Assembly (NCBI GenBank): GCA_902478725.1
Contig: CABSMD010000097.1
Coordinates: 1 to 8,634 of the forward strand
DNA from: an uncultured Clostridia bacterium
Lineage (GTDB): Bacteria > Bacillota > Clostridia > HGM11514
Length of the DNA stretch: 8,634 bases
Reading direction: 5' to 3'
Of this stretch, positions 5,605 to 8,634 are shown one piece after another. Within the stretch, counting starts at the first letter, position 1, and each line of letters opens with the position of its first letter. The notes beneath the pieces were generated by a model. That model saw only the letters and a program-made list of their open reading frames with translations, made no database searches and was not told the DNA's origin. The position numbers and the translations under genes are program-made.

Positions 5605-7149
5605 ATGAAAAAAATTCTAGCAATACTGTTGGCAGTCACACTGCTGTTATCCCTGTCAGCTGTCGCGTTTGCGGAGGATCTGCTGATCGCGCCAAAGCCG
5701 GCGGAATATAACAGTATGTCAGGCGAGATCGTAAGCTATGAGGATGGGCAGTTAGAAGTAAAGGATGCCGCCTCGGAAGAGACCATGATTTTCTACATAA
5801 GCGAACAAACGTACTTAGTAGACGCACAAACCGGTCTGCCGGCTGATTTGGAAAACCGCAAGACCGATTCCGTCGTTGCCTATTATGGCCCGGCGGTCAC
5901 CATGAGCCTGCCTGCCAAGTCACCGGCCATCGCGGTGCTGGTGAATGTTTCCGAAAAGGGTGCCACTGCGTTCTATGCCAAAGCGGAAAAAGTGACTGAG
6001 AACGAGGATGGCGGCATCGATGTATTATGCAACAACGGCACCTATTTAATGACACTCGATCAGGATACCGCCATTTCAGCCTTTCAGACCAAGGAAATCG
6101 TAACCTACAAGGACATTGAAGAAGGCGACGAGCTGGTTCTCTGGTGCGGCGCGATTACCAGAAGTATGCCTGGGCAGGGACATCCTGAAAAGGCAGTCCT
6201 GCTTAACAAGGCGGAAGTTGCGGACGAATCCGGGGAAGTCAAAAATGGTGTGGCTCTTCCGCAGGAGCCCCAATATAGCCAATTTTATGGTTCAGTGATT
6301 GGATATGAATCCGGCGAGCTGGAAGTAAAGGAAGCAAATTCAGAAGAAACCATGATCTTCTATGTCGGCGAGAATACTTATGTAGCCGATGCGGTCAGCG
6401 GTGTGCCTTCTGAGATTGACAAACGTACCAGCGATGCGGTTACCGTCTATTATGGCCCGGCGGTTACCGCAAGTCTGCCTGCCAAAGCGCCTGCTATCGC
6501 AGTCGTGCTCAATATGCCGGAAAACGGTATCGGCGGCGCTTTTTACACCAAGGTGGACCAGATCAGCCAAAACAGCGAGGGCGTGACAGAGTTGCTCTGC
6601 AGCAATGGGTCTTTGATCCTCCGCCCAAACGACGAAACCACCTATTCCGCATTTAAAACCAAGAATGTCGTAACGTTAGCGGATATTAAGGAAGGCTCCG
6701 AGCTGCTGGCCTGGTGTGATGTAATCGCGCTGAGCTATCCCGGCCAGGGAACACCGTCAAAATTCGTCATCCTGTCAACACCGGAAGAAAATCTTCCGGC
6801 TCCCGCATCCGGAGAGGCAAACGAGGACACAAAAATTTCAGTTTCCGGTACCTTAGTAACGGTTAACGGTAAAGAGATCGCTTCCCCGGCCTATGAGAAA
6901 AATGGTACCGTCATGCTGCCGCTGCGGGCCGTAGCGGAGGCGCTGGGCTTTGAGGTTATCTGGAACGGCGACAATTCCGTTCAGGTTGTTCAGGGCGCAC
7001 AGGTCGGAACGCTGACCATCGGTTCGGTCGACTATGGCTTTGCGAAGATGATCGTAAAGTTGGACGTTGCGCCGGAATTGAAGGATGATTTGACCTATGT
7101 ACCGGCCGAATTTTTCGAAGAGGTACTGCACATTTCCATTGCTAAATAA
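5605..7149 (+). CDS. Exported protein: two tandem ~190-aa units plus copper-amine-oxidase-N domain
   Basis: 514 aa of unknown function, exported. Residues 1-23 are a signal peptide: KK, a leucine-rich core, and AFA before ED as the likely signal peptidase I site; no lipobox Cys. Residues about 38-200 and 228-390 are two copies of one unit of unknown family, sharing EVK-x-A-x-SEETMIFY, YYGPAVT, SLPAK-x-PAIAV, the WC pair (180-181, 370-371) and PGQG. Each copy has one further Cys (142, 332), so each unit could hold one disulfide. Residues about 411-514 match the copper amine oxidase N-terminal domain (PF07833): VMLPLRAVAEALGFEVIW and DLTYVPAEFF. Despite its name this domain is a common extracellular module in spore formers and binds no copper in most cases. 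ATG 5605 follows AAGGAG at 8 nt. It stands alone between an ECF-like promoter and a hairpin. Acidic composition fits a secreted or wall-associated protein; the role is unknown. Confidence 0.85.
   Translation: MKKILAILLAVTLLLSLSAVAFAEDLLIAPKPAEYNSMSGEIVSYEDGQLEVKDAASEETMIFYISEQTYLVDAQTGLPADLENRKTDSVVAYYGPAVTMSLPAKSPAIAVLVNVSEKGATAFYAKAEKVTENEDGGIDVLCNNGTYLMTLDQDTAISAFQTKEIVTYKDIEEGDELVLWCGAITRSMPGQGHPEKAVLLNKAEVADESGEVKNGVALPQEPQYSQFYGSVIGYESGELEVKEANSEETMIFYVGENTYVADAVSGVPSEIDKRTSDAVTVYYGPAVTASLPAKAPAIAVVLNMPENGIGGAFYTKVDQISQNSEGVTELLCSNGSLILRPNDETTYSAFKTKNVVTLADIKEGSELLAWCDVIALSYPGQGTPSKFVILSTPEENLPAPASGEANEDTKISVSGTLVTVNGKEIASPAYEKNGTVMLPLRAVAEALGFEVIWNGDNSVQVVQGAQVGTLTIGSVDYGFAKMIVKLDVAPELKDDLTYVPAEFFEEVLHISIAK
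5716..6774 (+). repeat. Intragenic duplication, two ~490-bp units, period ~567 bp
   Basis: Units about 5716-6204 and 6286-6774 encode the paired domains of the exported protein. The protein copies look roughly half identical. At DNA level similarity survives only in short runs, the clearest being 17 identical bases at 5881-5897 and 6448-6464, 567 bp apart. The duplication is therefore old and kept in frame. Confidence 0.85.
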
Positions 7150-7195
7150 CTTCCTATACATTTCATACATAGATGGGGTAACCGTAGCCCTGTCT

Positions 7196-7231
7196 ACCAA
7201 AGGCCGTTCCCGTATGGGAACGGCCTTTGGT
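7196..7231 (+). terminator. Perfect 16-bp hairpin after the exported-protein gene
   Basis: 7196-7211 is the exact reverse complement of 7216-7231 with loop GTAT. It starts 46 nt after the stop codon. A T run (7243-7247) follows after eleven bases, so it is not a textbook terminator, though the stem is very stable. It shares the core AGGCCGTTCC/GGAACGGCCT with the hairpin at 120-168. Confidence 0.55.
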
Positions 7232-7255
7232 CTGTCATAAATATTTTTAAGACTC

Positions 7256-7284
7256 TTGACAAAATCATTTGTTTGATATATTAT
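7256..7284 (+). promoter_or_regulatory. Strong sigma-A promoter of the GntR/sialidase-like operon
   Basis: TTGACA (7256-7261) is a perfect -35, and TATTAT (7279-7284) follows after exactly 17 bp. Transcription should begin near 7291, inside the repeated operator, giving a leader of about 35 nt with AAGGAGG at 7313-7319. Such a strong promoter covered by repeats suggests tight repression. Confidence 0.8.
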
Positions 7285-7307
7285 GTGATATATCATATGG
7301 TATATCA
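7274..7307 (+). promoter_or_regulatory. Triple operator, three 10-bp near-palindromes at 12-bp spacing
   Basis: TGATATATTA (7274-7283), TGATATATCA (7286-7295, a perfect palindrome) and TGGTATATCA (7298-7307) start exactly 12 bp apart. The first overlaps the -10 element and the others cover the predicted start site and leader. A protein bound here would block RNA polymerase. The likely ligand protein is the GntR regulator encoded 19 bp downstream, by autoregulation. For comparison, E. coli NanR, a regulator of the same family, binds three GGTATA repeats. Confidence 0.65.
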
Positions 7308-7325
7308 TTAAGAAGGAGGTATGTA

Positions 7326-7943
7326 ATGCTATCCAACGATGTGTATCAAATATTGTTAAACCGTCTACTCACCGGAGAACTGCTGCCGGGAGATCTGATC
7401 AACCGTCGGCAGATCGCGCAGGAATTGGAGGTAAGCGTGGCGCCGGTGCTAGAGGCGATGGTAAAGCTGGAATATGACGGTTTTTTGGAAGGCATGCCAC
7501 GAAAAGGAACCCGTGTACGTCCGATCCGCAGGGATGAGGTGGTGGGGCAGCTTTATCTCAGGGAAGGAATCGAATGTATGGCAGCGCGCCTCTATTGCGG
7601 GACAAAAGTAATCGATACTATGCCAAACCTGTGTATGTACGCCAAAGCTGCGGACGATGACAAATTGCCGGATTTTGAACATTGGAAAGCAGAGCTTGCA
7701 TTTCACAAGCAACTGGTAGACCTGGCGGGCTACTCTGCTCTGACACAGGCATTTGATAAGGTGGCGGCGCCCTACCTGTTTTTTCAGATACACTACCTGC
7801 ATACGGTATCTCCTCGTACAGGGTTATCCATACATACATCTTTGCTGGAAAAACTAAGCACCAAATCTCCTGACGAGGCGGAGCAAGCTATGCGGGCGCA
7901 TCTTCGCAACGGAAGAGAATATTATATAAAGGAGGCAGATTAA
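7326..7943 (+). CDS. GntR-family transcriptional regulator, FadR/FCD type
   Basis: 205-aa DNA-binding regulator. Residues 1-67 are a winged helix-turn-helix: a first helix (SNDVYQILLNRLL), LLPGDLI, recognition region RRQIAQELEVSVAPVLEAMVKLEYDGFLE and wing PRKGTRV. Residues about 72-200 form an all-helical FCD ligand-binding domain; H127, H170 and H192 are the usual metal-binding histidines, while the usual Asp is replaced by E123. FCD regulators mostly sense sugar acids, sialic acid or other carboxylates. ATG 7326 follows AAGGAGG at 6 nt; extending the frame upstream would run into the operator. The stop codon overlaps the next start (TAATG), so both genes are translationally coupled and regulator level follows operon expression. 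Probably a repressor of its own operon. The typical SRTPVREAL motif is degenerate (VSVAPVLEAM), so DNA specificity may be unusual. Confidence 0.9.
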   Translation: MLSNDVYQILLNRLLTGELLPGDLINRRQIAQELEVSVAPVLEAMVKLEYDGFLEGMPRKGTRVRPIRRDEVVGQLYLREGIECMAARLYCGTKVIDTMPNLCMYAKAADDDKLPDFEHWKAELAFHKQLVDLAGYSALTQAFDKVAAPYLFFQIHYLHTVSPRTGLSIHTSLLEKLSTKSPDEAEQAMRAHLRNGREYYIKEAD

Positions 7944-8634
7944 TGGAGAAATTTATTGTAAACCGTGACGACGGCATTTATCAGGCATGGCCTGATCTGG
8001 TGCGGACGGACAGAGATGAGCTAATCTGTATTTTCACCGAGTGCGTCCATCACAGCGACCGAAACCAAAGCAGGCTGGCGCTCTGCCGGAGCAATGACAG
8101 GGGACGAACCTGGTCGGAGCGAACTTATTTGACCGAAGCCGGATCAAATTCGTGTTACTACAATAATGCGCGTATATCCAAACGCCGAGACGGAACATTG
8201 GTCATCCTTTGCGATTTGTGCGAAAACGGGGAGGACGGCCGATACAGCACCGTCCATCTCTGGCGCGGAGATCCGGATGGTTTGACCTGGGACGGACCGT
8301 ATCCAACTCCGGCAAAAGGGATCGTGCCAGACAAATTCCTGGAGCTGGAGAACGGCCGGTGGATCATTGCCTGCCAAGACAAAAGCCCGAAAACCGGAAA
8401 ACTGGTGCAAAACCTCTGGTACTGCGATAACGGCAAATGGTCAAAACGGGTTGCGGTGGCTGACGACCCACGTTATAACCTGTGTGAAGCCTCCATCCTG
8501 CCCTGTCCCGATGGTACATTGGTATGCTTCATGCGCGAAAACTCATTCCTGGGATACGACTGCTTCAAGGCAATCTCCCACGATAACGGAGAAAGCTGGG
8601 AGGGGGTGTACCATGCCCCCATTCCCGGATGTCA
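7943..8634 (+). CDS. Sialidase-like (BNR/Asp-box propeller) protein, 3' end beyond the window
   Basis: First 230 residues of a beta-propeller protein of the sialidase superfamily; the frame stays open to the last base. Two Asp boxes (S-x-D-x-G-x-[ST]-W) are seen: SNDRGRTW (50-57) and SHDNGESW (212-219). The stretch YQAWPDLVRTDRDELICIF (13-31) matches the opening blade of such proteins, where an arginine of the substrate-binding triad normally lies (possibly R21). There is no signal peptide, so it would act in the cytoplasm, unlike most secreted bacterial sialidases, and would suit imported glycans. ATG 7943 follows AAAGGAGG at 7 nt and overlaps the regulator's stop by one base. The FRIP motif of classical GH33 is not evident, so substrate could be another sugar acid; whether it is catalytic depends on the missing half. 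Confidence 0.8.
   Translation, partial: MEKFIVNRDDGIYQAWPDLVRTDRDELICIFTECVHHSDRNQSRLALCRSNDRGRTWSERTYLTEAGSNSCYYNNARISKRRDGTLVILCDLCENGEDGRYSTVHLWRGDPDGLTWDGPYPTPAKGIVPDKFLELENGRWIIACQDKSPKTGKLVQNLWYCDNGKWSKRVAVADDPRYNLCEASILPCPDGTLVCFMRENSFLGYDCFKAISHDNGESWEGVYHAPIPGC

Overview
The window looks like chromosomal DNA from an endospore-forming Firmicute (class Clostridia or a close relative). The main evidence is a complete germination protease gene (gpr), strong AGGAGG-type ribosome binding sites throughout, and a putative ECF-sigma promoter in front of a secreted copper-amine-oxidase-N domain protein. The genus cannot be told from the sequence.

Layout, left to right. 1-256: no supported gene; a long perfect hairpin, then a promoter. 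257-1474 (+): a GH28-like (polygalacturonase-type) right-handed beta-helix protein without a signal peptide. A bidirectional terminator separates it from a convergent minus-strand operon at 4041-1583: DAHP synthase (TTG start), then a bifunctional chorismate mutase/prephenate dehydratase, then a 99-aa thiamine-binding-type (MTH1187/YkoF-like) protein. The first two genes are the committed steps towards phenylalanine. They are 1 nt apart, and the third gene overlaps the second by 8 nt. Upstream on the same strand lies a tRNA-Asn(GTT) gene, separated from the aro operon by its own hairpin terminator. The tRNA is read from a near-consensus promoter 238 bp away. The intervening leader begins with a 28-nt copy of the tRNA's own 5' end and contains a 20-nt inverted copy of its anticodon arm. 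This is the oddest segment in the window. Next is gpr (minus), with a possible forespore sigma-G promoter.

Divergently, 5605-7149 (+) encodes an exported protein with two diverged ~190-residue tandem units and a C-terminal copper-amine-oxidase-N domain, followed by a hairpin that shares its 10-bp core with the hairpin at 120-168. The right end starts a new operon (+): a GntR/FCD regulator whose promoter is overlaid by three 10-bp near-palindromes at exact 12-bp spacing. Its stop codon overlaps the start of a cytoplasmic sialidase-like (Asp-box propeller) gene that runs off the window.

Working together: the minus-strand block is primary metabolism (aromatic amino acids, tRNA, sporulation). 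The genes at both edges are carbohydrate-directed and cytoplasmic, which would suit processing of imported oligosaccharides. The GntR protein probably represses itself and the sialidase-like gene until an inducer, possibly a sugar acid, appears.
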